Shown here piece after piece: positions 1-6,071 of a DNA stretch of 9,588 bases (its first letter is position 1; each line of letters begins with the position of its first letter). A program made the translations under genes and the position numbers. This DNA is from Sphingomonas sp. UBA4766. GTDB lineage: Bacteria > Pseudomonadota > Alphaproteobacteria > Sphingomonadales > Sphingomonadaceae. The stretch covers positions 1 through 9,588 of the forward strand of contig DHHS01000058.1 in the NCBI GenBank assembly GCA_002403415.1. The letters are read 5' to 3'. The notes beneath the pieces are model-generated. The model was given only the letters and a program-made list of their open reading frames with translations. It did no database searches and had not been told where the DNA came from.

Positions 1-117
1 GGCACCCCGGCCATTGATCTAGGCCCGATGAAGGCTGGAGAACAATTCTTCATGCGCGGCGCTTCGTTCATTACAATTTCGGGCGGGAAGCTAGCCCGGA
101 TCGTTGATTTAAGCTGA
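1..117 (+). CDS. 3' end of a probable NTF2/SnoaL-like protein (partial)
   Basis: An open frame enters from the left edge and ends at TGA 115-117, leaving 38 C-terminal residues. The tail reads like the last two strands of an NTF2/SnoaL-fold protein: a glycine/proline-containing stretch, then a strand with FFMRGASF, then ITISGGKLARIVDLS. In that family a turn with 'GK' leads into the final strand and the short C-terminal 'D'. No catalytic residue can be judged because most of the protein lies outside the window. A strong hairpin terminator 21 bp downstream supports this being a true gene end. The family assignment rests on resemblance of a short tail and is tentative; other small alpha+beta barrel proteins are possible. 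Confidence 0.5.
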   Translation, partial: GTPAIDLGPMKAGEQFFMRGASFITISGGKLARIVDLS

Positions 118-138
118 TCTGTGACAGGCGGAGGTTTT

Positions 139-166
139 GGGGAGCGCCTTTTTGCGCTCCCCATTT
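139..166 (+). terminator. Intrinsic terminator after the left-edge gene
   Basis: A perfect 9-bp stem GGGGAGCGC (139-147) / GCGCTCCCC (154-162) closes a 6-nt loop (CTTTTT) and is followed by ATTTCT. The stem is strong and GC-rich, but the T tract is short and interrupted. It sits 21 bp after the stop codon of the partial gene, the expected position for a terminator of that unit. It would also work weakly in the opposite direction. Confidence 0.75.
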
Positions 167-423
167 CTCGATCCCCTGTTCTGAAGTCAGTATCCAGTGG
201 GGTGGAAGCTATGGGCAACTACGGTCTCAAACCTGCCGCCGGCTATCCACCCACCCCCGTTCACAATCGGCGGCCGCGACCACTCCCGAAACCTGTTCGG
301 CAGCTTCAGTGGTTTTTCGCCAGCAGCCGACATTCTGAAAGCGGCCCCAATTACGCCGCTAAGTCGAACGTTTACGCATGCCATAAGCTGAAATAGCATG
401 GGCTCTTCGCACGAGGATCGAGT
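167..423. other. Intergenic stretch before the DUF4336 gene, no gene seen
   Basis: No convincing coding region is seen on either strand. Open frames here are short, rich in arginine and proline as expected from GC-rich non-coding DNA, and have no recognisable motif. A long minus-strand open frame covering this area is antisense to the DUF4336 gene and looks like a shadow. The only structure noticed is an imperfect nested inverted repeat at 279-313 (outer ACCACT/AGTGGT, inner CCGAA/TTCGG) followed by a run of five T. The promoter of the downstream gene should lie here, but no clear -35/-10 pair was found. Confidence 0.5.
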
Positions 424-1125
424 ATGGTCGCAATGCAGCTCGAGCCTATCGGCCCCAACATATGGGTGACGAACGGCACCGATATCAAATTCATGGGTTT
501 GCTCTTGGGCACCCGCTCCACGATCGTCCGTCTCAGCGATGGAGGCATGTGGATGCACTCGCCAGTTTCGTACAATTCTGACCTCGCGGCGGAGGTCGAG
601 GATCTTGGGCCGGTCCGTTTTCTGGTGGCGCCCAATGTCTATCACCACTTCTTCTTGAAGGAATGGCAGGATCATTACCCTGACGCTGAGCTTATTGGGC
701 CACGAGACCTTCCTGCCAAACGGCCAGACCTGATTTTTTCCGCCTTGTTTGATGATCGACGATGCGACCCATGGTCCAGCGAGATCGACCGGGTTGTTTT
801 TGAGGGCAGCCGCGCTTTCGATGAGCATGTGTTTTTCCACCGTGCATCGCGAACGGCAATACTCACCGATCTGATCGTGAACGTGCGACTCGATAAGCAG
901 ACAACGCTTGGTCGTCTGATCGCGCACATTGAAGGGGTCGCTTATCCCAATGGGCGCACGCCGTTGCTTTATCGTCTCGGAATGCAGGACAGGGCAGCGG
1001 GTGCCAAAGCGGTGGCGGCGATATTGGAATGGGGGGCAACTCAGGCCGTCATTTCGCACGGGGAGTGGTTCCGAGAGCATGCAACACAGGAACTCCGCAA
1101 ACGGTTCGCTTGGCTTCCACTTTAG
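424..1125 (+). CDS. DUF4336 domain protein (metallo-beta-lactamase-like)
   Basis: This 233-residue protein matches the DUF4336 pattern along its whole length. Near the N-terminus it has a strand with STIVRLSDGG and then MWMHSPV (about 33-48). The hallmark PNVYHHFFLKEW lies at 70-81, SRTAILTDL at 142-150, and ISHGEWF at 210-216. DUF4336 proteins are distant relatives of the metallo-beta-lactamase fold, and H45, H74/H75, D149 and H212 sit where metal ligands would be expected. The family has no established substrate, so no reaction is assigned. The start at 424 is chosen because GAGG (413-416) lies 7 nt upstream; a second ATG at 433 is possible. It appears to be a single-gene unit. Its third-position GC looks milder than in phoH or metK, consistent with an accessory origin, but this was judged by eye. 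Confidence 0.8.
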   Translation: MVAMQLEPIGPNIWVTNGTDIKFMGLLLGTRSTIVRLSDGGMWMHSPVSYNSDLAAEVEDLGPVRFLVAPNVYHHFFLKEWQDHYPDAELIGPRDLPAKRPDLIFSALFDDRRCDPWSSEIDRVVFEGSRAFDEHVFFHRASRTAILTDLIVNVRLDKQTTLGRLIAHIEGVAYPNGRTPLLYRLGMQDRAAGAKAVAAILEWGATQAVISHGEWFREHATQELRKRFAWLPL

Positions 1126-1275
1126 CGCTCGCCTCATTCAGGACCTGCCACTCCGCTCCTCACCCATCACCGGCCATGTCCGGAGCTGATGCGCGGTTCC
1201 AAAAGCCGTCTGGCGGTTTCAAAGGGTATCTCGCCGAAAGCGGAAATTCTCAAAGCGACCCCAAACCGGACGCGA

Positions 1276-1298
1276 GGATATTATTACCCGGATATAAT
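1276..1298. repeat. AT-rich 9-bp direct repeat (GGATATTAT / GGATATAAT)
   Basis: GGATATTAT (1276-1284) and GGATATAAT (1290-1298) differ at one base and are offset by 14 bp. The second contains a perfect TATAAT at 1293-1298, but no -35-like hexamer lies 16-18 bp upstream and no gene follows on the plus strand. The segment is clearly more AT-rich than its surroundings and directly precedes the 15-bp repeat cluster. Confidence 0.35.
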
Positions 1299-1304
1299 TG
1301 ACTT

Positions 1305-1353
1305 GAGTTCCGGGGACACGAGTTCCGGGGACACCACCGAGTTCCGGGGACAC
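1305..1353. repeat. Three direct copies of GAGTTCCGGGGACAC
   Basis: Three exact copies of a 15-bp unit occur at 1305-1319, 1320-1334 and 1339-1353. The first two are immediately adjacent; the second and third are separated by CACC. Copy 3 continues into ACAATACCCAATTACC. I associate strings of this kind (TTCCGGGGACACAATAC...AATT) with the flanks of REP-associated tyrosine transposase (RAYT) genes in proteobacteria. That link is from memory and was not checked. No transposase gene lies in the window, so this may be a remnant or a non-autonomous copy. The cluster sits between two accessory loci, past the 3' end of the toxin frame. Confidence 0.7.
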
Positions 1354-1393
1354 AATACCCAATTACCTCGCGCATAGCATCGCGGACCAGAAT

Positions 1394-1687
1394 TCACCCG
1401 GACAAAATCGCGTCATAGTCTCGCGCGCCGTGCAAAATATGCAGCACGACCACCCGGTCCGCGTCCGTTCGATAAAAGATCGCATCGTTTCCGAACATCC
1501 GCCGCCGCACGCCTTTCGCCTCATATCGGGGAACGAGCGGAAAGCGGTTCGGGAACTCGGCCAGCGCCTCGCACCGTTCTCGCAAGTCGCGGATAAAGGT
1601 TAGCGCGCGGCTTGGATTGTCCTACGCGATGTAATCGCCGATCGACTCAAGATCGCTTTCGGCCTCCGCCGTCAGGACAACGATCAT
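1394..1687 (-). pseudogene. RelE/ParE-family toxin frame interrupted by an in-frame TAG
   Basis: Reading the minus strand from ATG 1687-1685 gives MIVVLTAEAESDLESIGDYIA, then TAG (1624-1622, codon 22). The same frame then continues DNPSRALTFIRDLRERC... to TGA 1396-1394. Without the stop it would be a 97-residue protein, the normal ParE size. It has the family's N-terminal strand and helix, the 'YIA-x-DNPSRA' loop, the FPLVPRY segment and the C-terminal RVVVLHILHGARD strand with its conserved arginine. One base change from CAG or GAG would create the stop, so the defect looks recent. The ATG overlaps the antitoxin stop (ATGA), the usual coupling in parDE operons. A 63-residue product could start at TTG 1585 but would lack the first third of the fold. 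Read-through or a sequencing error cannot be excluded. Confidence 0.8.
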
Positions 1688-1941
1688 TCAGCGGCGTCGG
1701 CCAAGCCGCGATACTTCGCCTCAAGCCGGTCGAACACTGCGTCCGCAGGCTGGGTCCGGCCGGCCGCCGCATCATCCAGCCCGCGCGCAATCGATGCGTC
1801 GAGTGCCGCCAGCCGCGCCTCGCGCTCCTGCACCATGCGAACGCCCTCGCGCAGCACTTCGCTCTTGGAATTGTAACGACCGGTTTCGACGAGCTTCGTC
1901 ACGAACCCCTCGAGCTGGATCCCTAAGTCGGCAATGATCAT
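1684..1941 (-). CDS. ParD/CopG-type antitoxin
   Basis: This 85-residue protein has a short N-terminal strand (IIADLGIQL), then FVTKLVETGRYNSKSEVLREGVRMVQERE. This is the ribbon-helix-helix plan of ParD antitoxins: the 'GRY-x-S-x-SEV-x-RE' motif at about 21-32 is highly typical. The charged C-terminal half is the expected toxin-binding region. The protein would dimerise, bind its own promoter and neutralise the ParE partner encoded next. The start at 1941 is preferred over an upstream in-frame extension because GGAG lies 8 nt before it and the family begins at this point. The stop overlaps the toxin ATG. The antitoxin looks intact although its toxin frame is broken, so any present role would be autoregulation or protection against a related toxin. 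Confidence 0.85.
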   Translation of the reverse strand: MIIADLGIQLEGFVTKLVETGRYNSKSEVLREGVRMVQEREARLAALDASIARGLDDAAAGRTQPADAVFDRLEAKYRGLADAAE

Positions 1942-1961
1942 TGGCTCATCTCCGTCACGAG

Positions 1962-1989
1962 AACCTAGCGATTTATCAACTATTATCAA
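1962..1989 (-). promoter_or_regulatory. Candidate promoter/operator of the toxin-antitoxin operon
   Basis: On the minus strand, TTGATA (1989-1984) and TAGGTT (1967-1962) are separated by 16 bp and lie 20-48 bp upstream of the antitoxin ATG. This resembles a -35/-10 pair with an imperfect -10. Within the same stretch TTGATAA occurs twice (1989-1983 and 1979-1973), exactly 10 bp apart, about one helical turn. Ribbon-helix-helix antitoxins commonly bind short repeats overlapping their promoter, so autoregulation here is plausible. The assignment is by pattern only. Confidence 0.45.
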
Positions 1990-2157
1990 GACCCCCGCCC
2001 CCAATTTCCCCCTGTCCACCCCGCCTCCGATCTGCCACTATCGGCTACGGATGCAGTTCGCCCGCCCTTCCTCCGCGCCGCTAGCCCTGATGGCCGCAGC
2101 GGAGCCGTCGGCGCCGCAGCCCAACCTCTCCGCCGCCATCCACACCCAAGGAACCGC
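1990..2157. other. Divergent intergenic region upstream of phoH
   Basis: C-rich sequence between the antitoxin and phoH, with no coding region recognised. In many related genomes miaB directly precedes phoH; it is not seen here, nor is any recognisable remnant of its 3' end. The phoH ribosome site AAGGAA lies just before the ATG at 2158. No convincing plus-strand promoter hexamers were found, although the phoH operon promoter should be in this area. Confidence 0.45.
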
Positions 2158-3156
2158 ATGAGCCGTAAGCCCGTCCCCGCCCAATCGGGCGATCGCAGCC
2201 GCGCCGAGCTGACCTTTGATCGCCCGCAACTGATGGTGCAGTTGTTCGGCGAATTCGACCGCAACCTGTTGCTGATCGAAAACCGGTTGGGGGTGTATAT
2301 CACCGCGCGCGGCAACCGGGTGCAGATTGAGGGCGCGGCAGAAGCCGTGGCACAGGCGCGCGACGTGCTCACCAGCCTGTATAACCGGATCGTGCGGGGG
2401 GAAGTGATCGATACCGGCCTGATCGAGCTTGTCATCACCCAATCGGCCGAACCGACGCTGGCGGGCATTATCAGCGCAGAAGCCTCCGCGCCGCCGTCGA
2501 TCATGATCCGCACGCGCAAGAAAACCATCGTGCCCCGCACAGTCGCGCAGGCGCATTACATGCGCGAATTGTTGAACAACGACATCATCTTTGCGCTGGG
2601 ACCAGCGGGCACCGGCAAAACCTATATCGCGGTGGCACAAGCCGTAGCGCAGCTCATCACCGGCAGCATCCAGCGGCTGATCCTGTCGCGCCCGGCGGTG
2701 GAGGCAGGAGAAAAGCTTGGCTTTCTGCCCGGCGACATGAAGGAAAAGGTCGATCCGTATCTGCGCCCGCTTTACGACGCGCTCAACGATTGCCTGCCCG
2801 CCGAGCAGGTGGAGCGGCGGATCGCGAGCGGCGAGATTGAGATTGCGCCCATCGCCTTCATGCGCGGCCGCACGCTTGCCGACGCCTTCATCATCTTGGA
2901 CGAAGCGCAGAACACGACGCCTGCGCAGATGAAAATGTTCCTGACCCGTTTTGGCGAGAATAGCCGCATGGTGGTGTGCGGCGACCCCCGGCAGACCGAC
3001 TTGCCCGGCGGGATGAGCGCCAGCGGGCTGAACGACGCGGTCGGTCGGCTTGAAGGGGTGGAGGGGCTGTCGGTTTGCCGCTTTGGCAGCGGTGACGTCG
3101 TGCGCCACCCGATCGTCGGCCGGATCGTTGAGGCGTATGAGGGGAAGGATGCTTGA
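2158..3156 (+). CDS. phoH: PhoH family P-loop ATPase
   Basis: A 332-residue cytosolic protein of normal PhoH/YbeZ length. The first about 80 residues form the KH-like N-terminal region. Walker A, GPAGTGKT, is at 148-155 and Walker B, FIILDE, at 244-249 (D248, E249), followed by AQNTTPAQMKMFLTRFG and the CGDPRQTDLP segment typical of this superfamily-1-related ATPase. PhoH is thought to act with YbeY in RNA or ribosome metabolism, and ybeY follows here with an 8-bp overlap, which implies translational coupling. The ATG at 2158 has AAGGAA 4 nt upstream. It begins a tight operon phoH-ybeY-corC. The family assignment is firm, but the precise cellular reaction is not established for the family. 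Confidence 0.95.
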   Translation: MSRKPVPAQSGDRSRAELTFDRPQLMVQLFGEFDRNLLLIENRLGVYITARGNRVQIEGAAEAVAQARDVLTSLYNRIVRGEVIDTGLIELVITQSAEPTLAGIISAEASAPPSIMIRTRKKTIVPRTVAQAHYMRELLNNDIIFALGPAGTGKTYIAVAQAVAQLITGSIQRLILSRPAVEAGEKLGFLPGDMKEKVDPYLRPLYDALNDCLPAEQVERRIASGEIEIAPIAFMRGRTLADAFIILDEAQNTTPAQMKMFLTRFGENSRMVVCGDPRQTDLPGGMSASGLNDAVGRLEGVEGLSVCRFGSGDVVRHPIVGRIVEAYEGKDA

Positions 3157-3661
3157 CGTTGCGCTATCCGCCGAGCCGGTGTGGCCAGGCGATACCGATT
3201 GGGAGGCGCTGGCCACCCGTGCGGTTTGTGCTGCCATTGCCGCCACGCCCCATGGCGCGCTGGCGGCGGCGACGGCGAGCGTCGAAATCTCGGTGCGCCT
3301 GACCAACGATGCCGAGGTACAGGCGCTCAACCGCGATTACCGGGGCAAGGACGCGCCAACCAACGTGTTGTCATTCCCGATGGTCCAGCCCGATCTGATC
3401 GCGATTGTCAGCGCCAATTCGGATGACGGAGAGGTGCTGCTCGGCGACATCGTGCTCGCCCATGAAACCTGCGCCGCCGAAGCCGCTGACAAACGAATCG
3501 CGTTGGCCGATCATGCGACGCATCTGATCGTCCATGGCACGCTGCACTTGCTCGGCTATGACCATATCGGCGATCCCGATGCGGAGGCGATGGAGCAGAT
3601 TGAGCGAGATGTGCTAAGGGGCTTGGGTTTGCACGATCCCTATCACGACCAAGAGGACTAA
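3149..3661 (+). CDS. ybeY: Endoribonuclease YbeY (rRNA maturation factor)
   Basis: A 170-residue metalloprotein with the YbeY signature HGTLHLLGYDH at 129-139, where H129, H133 and H139 bind the zinc ion. The upstream segment YRGKDAPTNVLSFP (about 68-81) and GDIVLAHET (about 100-108) are also diagnostic. YbeY is a single-strand-specific endoribonuclease needed for 16S rRNA 3'-end processing and ribosome quality control. The start ATG 3149 lies inside the last codons of phoH, preceded by AGGGGAAGG. A longer frame opens further upstream, but it runs inside phoH and lacks family similarity. The overlap suggests coupled translation with phoH. The gene ends 10 bp before the CBS-domain gene. Confidence 0.95.
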   Translation: MLDVALSAEPVWPGDTDWEALATRAVCAAIAATPHGALAAATASVEISVRLTNDAEVQALNRDYRGKDAPTNVLSFPMVQPDLIAIVSANSDDGEVLLGDIVLAHETCAAEAADKRIALADHATHLIVHGTLHLLGYDHIGDPDAEAMEQIERDVLRGLGLHDPYHDQED

Positions 3662-3671
3662 AATACCCATT

Positions 3672-4592
3672 ATGCCTGATGGCCAAAGTAGCGGCGCCGG
3701 GGAAGCCGGCACCCAAGAGGGCGGTTTCTGGCGCGCCTTTCGCGCGTTGATCTTTGGCGAACCGCATGACGATTCGCTGCGCGCCCAGCTCGAAGGCGCA
3801 ATCGACGCGCATGAGGACGATCCCGCCCCCGATGCCAAGGGCGATCTCTCGCTGCTCGAGCGACAGATGGTACGCAACCTGCTCCATTTCGGCGAGCGCG
3901 ATGCGGGCGATATCGGTGTACCCCGCGCCGACATCATCGCGGTGGAGGAAGGGATCAGCTTTGCCGACCTGGTCCAAAACTTTGCCGAGGCCGGGCACAG
4001 TCGCCTGCCGGTTTACCGCGAGGAGCTCGACCGGATCATCGGCATGGTCCACATCAAGGATGTGTTCAACATTCTGGCGACCGGCGCGCCGCACCCCGCC
4101 TCGATCGCAGGGCTGATTCGCGAGCCATTGTTCGTACCGATGTCGCGCGGCGCGCTCGATCTGCTGGCGGACATGCGTAACAAGCGCGTGCATCTGGCGA
4201 TTGTGCTCGACGAGTATTTCGGCACCGAGGGGCTGGTGACGATCGAGGATCTGATCGAGGAAATCGTCGGCGATATCGAGGATGAGCATGACGAGGCGCC
4301 GCAAGCGTTGCTCGTGCCGATTGACGGCGGCGCGTGGGACGCCGATGGCCGCGCCGAGCTGGAGGATGTAGGCGCCGCGATCGACCCGCGGCTGGCGGAA
4401 ACCGACGATGATATCGACACGATCGGCGGGCTGGCCGCCGTGCTTGCCGGACATGTGCCCGATGTCGGCGCGTGCCTTGACCATCCGAGCGGTTGGCGCA
4501 TCGAAGTGGTTGAGGCCGACACCAAGCGGATTCAGAAGCTGCGCCTACATCCGCCCGCGACGGCGCGCGAACAGGCGGATGCCGTCGCCTAG
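3672..4592 (+). CDS. CorC/HlyC-type CBS domain protein
   Basis: A 306-residue soluble protein with the CorC layout. An acidic N-terminal region contains the 'DLSLLERQMVRNLLHFGERDAGDIGVPRADI' region (58-88). Two CBS domains follow: about 83-135 ending GMVHIKDVFNIL, and about 148-203 with HLAIVLDEYFGTEGLVTIEDLIEEIVGDI. A CorC_HlyC transporter-associated domain lies at about 213-294. No membrane segment is present, so it is the short CorC form rather than a full CNNM/HlyC-with-DUF21 protein. CorC is linked to Mg/Co efflux and is often annotated as hemolysin or lnt-operon protein YbeX. The last name fits the ybeZ-ybeY-ybeX order seen here. The best ribosome site (AAGAGG, 3651-3656) is rather far from the ATG at 3672. 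A terminator follows the stop closely. Confidence 0.9.
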   Translation: MPDGQSSGAGEAGTQEGGFWRAFRALIFGEPHDDSLRAQLEGAIDAHEDDPAPDAKGDLSLLERQMVRNLLHFGERDAGDIGVPRADIIAVEEGISFADLVQNFAEAGHSRLPVYREELDRIIGMVHIKDVFNILATGAPHPASIAGLIREPLFVPMSRGALDLLADMRNKRVHLAIVLDEYFGTEGLVTIEDLIEEIVGDIEDEHDEAPQALLVPIDGGAWDADGRAELEDVGAAIDPRLAETDDDIDTIGGLAAVLAGHVPDVGACLDHPSGWRIEVVEADTKRIQKLRLHPPATAREQADAVA

Positions 4593-4600
4593 CTTGCCTC

Positions 4601-4633
4601 GCCGCCCGGCCTCCACGCCTGGCGGCATTTTTT
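4601..4633 (+). terminator. Intrinsic terminator of the phoH-ybeY-corC operon
   Basis: The stem is GCCGCC (4601-4606) / GGCGGC (4621-4626) plus GGC (4608-4610) / GCC (4617-4619), with one C/T mismatch and a 6-nt loop. It is followed by A and a run of six T (4628-4633). It lies 9 bp after the corC-type stop. It implies that transcription of the three-gene operon stops here and that the downstream dehydrogenase gene has its own promoter. Confidence 0.85.
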
Positions 4634-4670
4634 CCTTCCCGCATCAACGCAGTGTGAGTAAGTTTCACCA

Positions 4671-5996
4671 ATGGTGCGACATATCTTGATTGTAACCGGG
4701 CTGTTGGCGTTGGCCTTTGCGGGGTGGTGGTATTGGGCGACCCGACCCGATATCGCCAAGCTGGACATTGCCAAGGTTCAGGGCACACGACCGACCATCA
4801 CCGCGCCGCGCGCGCAAATGATCCCGACAATTGCGGTGGCCGAGGCGGTGGGATGGGCGGGCAACGCCGCACCGCGCCCGGCGGCTGGCCTGCGCGTCAA
4901 TGAATTTGCGCGCGGGCTTGACCATCCGCGCTGGATGTATCGGCTGCCCAATGGCGATGTGCTGGTGTCCGAGACGAATTCGCCGCCCCGCGATGTCGGC
5001 GGCATTACCGGGCTGGTCATGGGTTATCTGATGAAGCGGGGCGGGGCAGCGGTGCCGTCGGCCAACCGCATCACGCTGCTGCGCGATGCCGATGGCGATG
5101 GGGTGGCAGAGCTGAAGACGCCGCTCATCACCGGGCTGAATTCGCCGCTCGGCATGGCGCTGGTGGGCACCACGCTCTACATCGCCAACACCGACGCCCT
5201 GGTGCGCGTGCCCTTCACGCCGGGGCAGACCCGGATCACCGCGACGCCCGAGACGGTGGTGCGTTATCCCGGCGGCGGCAATCACTGGGCACGCAATGTG
5301 ATTGCCAATGCCGATGGCACACGGCTCTATGTCGCTGTGGGGTCATCGTCCAACATTGGCGAAAACGGCCTCGACAAGGAGGAGAACCGCGCCTGCATCC
5401 TCGAAGTCGACCCCGCCACCAAGAAGTTCCGGATTTTTGCATCCGGCCTGCGCAATCCGCAGGGGCTGGCGTTTGAGCCGGTCAGCAAACGCTTGTGGAC
5501 GACCGTGAATGAGCGCGACATGCTGGGGTCAGATCTTGCCCCTGACTATATGACTGCGGTGGAACTGGGCGATTATTTCGGCTGGCCGCACAGCTATTGG
5601 GGGGGCTATGTCGACAAGCGGGTGGAGGTGCTCCGCCCCGACTTGCTCGAATATGCCAAGCGTCCCGATTATGCGCTGGGACCGCACACGGCCTCGCTTG
5701 GCCTGACCTTTGCCGCCGACGCGAAACTTGGGCCGCGCTTTGCGAGCGGCGCGTTTGTCGGCCAGCATGGGTCATGGAACCGGTTGCCGGTATCCGGTTA
5801 TAAAGTCGTTTATATCCCGTTCAATTCATTTGGATTTCCTGAAAAAACCGCTAAACCCGTCGATGTGCTTGGCGGGTTTTTGGATGCAAAGGGCCGCGCG
5901 CAGGGGCGCCCCGTAGCGGTGATTACCGATCGCACCGGCGCGTTGTTGGTGACCGATGATGTCGGCAACCGCATCTGGCGCGTCGCCGCGAAATGA
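4671..5996 (+). CDS. Membrane-anchored PQQ-type sugar/sorbosone dehydrogenase
   Basis: A 441-residue protein with one N-terminal hydrophobic segment (about 4-22), best read as a signal anchor or uncleaved signal, placing the rest in the periplasm. From about residue 75 it follows the soluble quinoprotein glucose/L-sorbosone dehydrogenase beta-propeller family (COG2133; also related to AA12). Landmarks are RGLDHPRWMYRLPNGDVLVSE (81-101), DADGDG (139-144, a calcium-loop-like motif), GGGNHWARNV (201-210), SGLRNPQGLAFEP (258-270), NERD (280-283) and FVGQHGSWNR (362-371). H205 and R261 occupy the places of the substrate- and PQQ-contacting His and Arg of soluble glucose dehydrogenase. The substrate cannot be read from sequence; aldoses or sorbosone are family precedents. 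It follows a terminator, so it is probably transcribed independently. No PQQ synthesis genes are in the window. Confidence 0.85.
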   Translation: MVRHILIVTGLLALAFAGWWYWATRPDIAKLDIAKVQGTRPTITAPRAQMIPTIAVAEAVGWAGNAAPRPAAGLRVNEFARGLDHPRWMYRLPNGDVLVSETNSPPRDVGGITGLVMGYLMKRGGAAVPSANRITLLRDADGDGVAELKTPLITGLNSPLGMALVGTTLYIANTDALVRVPFTPGQTRITATPETVVRYPGGGNHWARNVIANADGTRLYVAVGSSSNIGENGLDKEENRACILEVDPATKKFRIFASGLRNPQGLAFEPVSKRLWTTVNERDMLGSDLAPDYMTAVELGDYFGWPHSYWGGYVDKRVEVLRPDLLEYAKRPDYALGPHTASLGLTFAADAKLGPRFASGAFVGQHGSWNRLPVSGYKVVYIPFNSFGFPEKTAKPVDVLGGFLDAKGRAQGRPVAVITDRTGALLVTDDVGNRIWRVAAK

Positions 5997-6020
5997 TCAG
6001 GGCTCGTGCCGGATTAGCAA

Positions 6021-6043
6021 GTCAGACTGACAGGGTTTGACCC
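6021..6043. promoter_or_regulatory. Two adjacent short palindromes upstream of the winged-helix gene
   Basis: GTCAGACTGAC (6021-6031) is a perfect 11-bp palindrome with a central A, and GGGTTTGACCC (6033-6043) has 4-bp arms around TTG. Both fall in the 75-bp gap between the dehydrogenase stop and the winged-helix gene start. They could be an operator, possibly autoregulatory, or weak RNA hairpins. Arms this short occur by chance, so confidence is low. Confidence 0.25.
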
Positions 6044-6071
6044 GCCAACGAACAGGGAGCGGAATAGCGTA

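Noticed and set aside
187..1137. A 316-residue minus-strand open frame opposite the DUF4336 gene
   Set aside because: The plus-strand DUF4336 protein has family motifs over its full length; the antisense product has none.
1293..1298. A perfect TATAAT as a promoter -10
   Set aside because: No -35-like hexamer at suitable distance and no plus-strand gene downstream before the minus-strand toxin.
1305..1353. CRISPR array
   Set aside because: Units are only 15 bp, two are in direct contact and the third is 4 bp away. There are no spacers and no cas genes.
1942..2019. An N-terminal extension of the antitoxin
   Set aside because: The ParD domain starts at the ATG at 1941, which has GGAG 8 nt upstream. 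The extension would cover the probable promoter.
3050..3148. A longer N-terminus for YbeY starting inside phoH
   Set aside because: The extra 33 residues are the phoH coding sequence in another frame. The ATG at 3149 has a strong ribosome site and fits the family start.
2038..3330. A 430-residue open frame on the minus strand opposite phoH
   Set aside because: It lies entirely antisense to phoH, which has clear Walker motifs. It is rich in His, Arg and Ala with no domain, as expected from GC-rich codon shadowing.
3408..4484. A long minus-strand open frame opposite the CBS-domain gene
   Set aside because: It is a shadow of a well-supported gene, with no ribosome site or recognisable motif.
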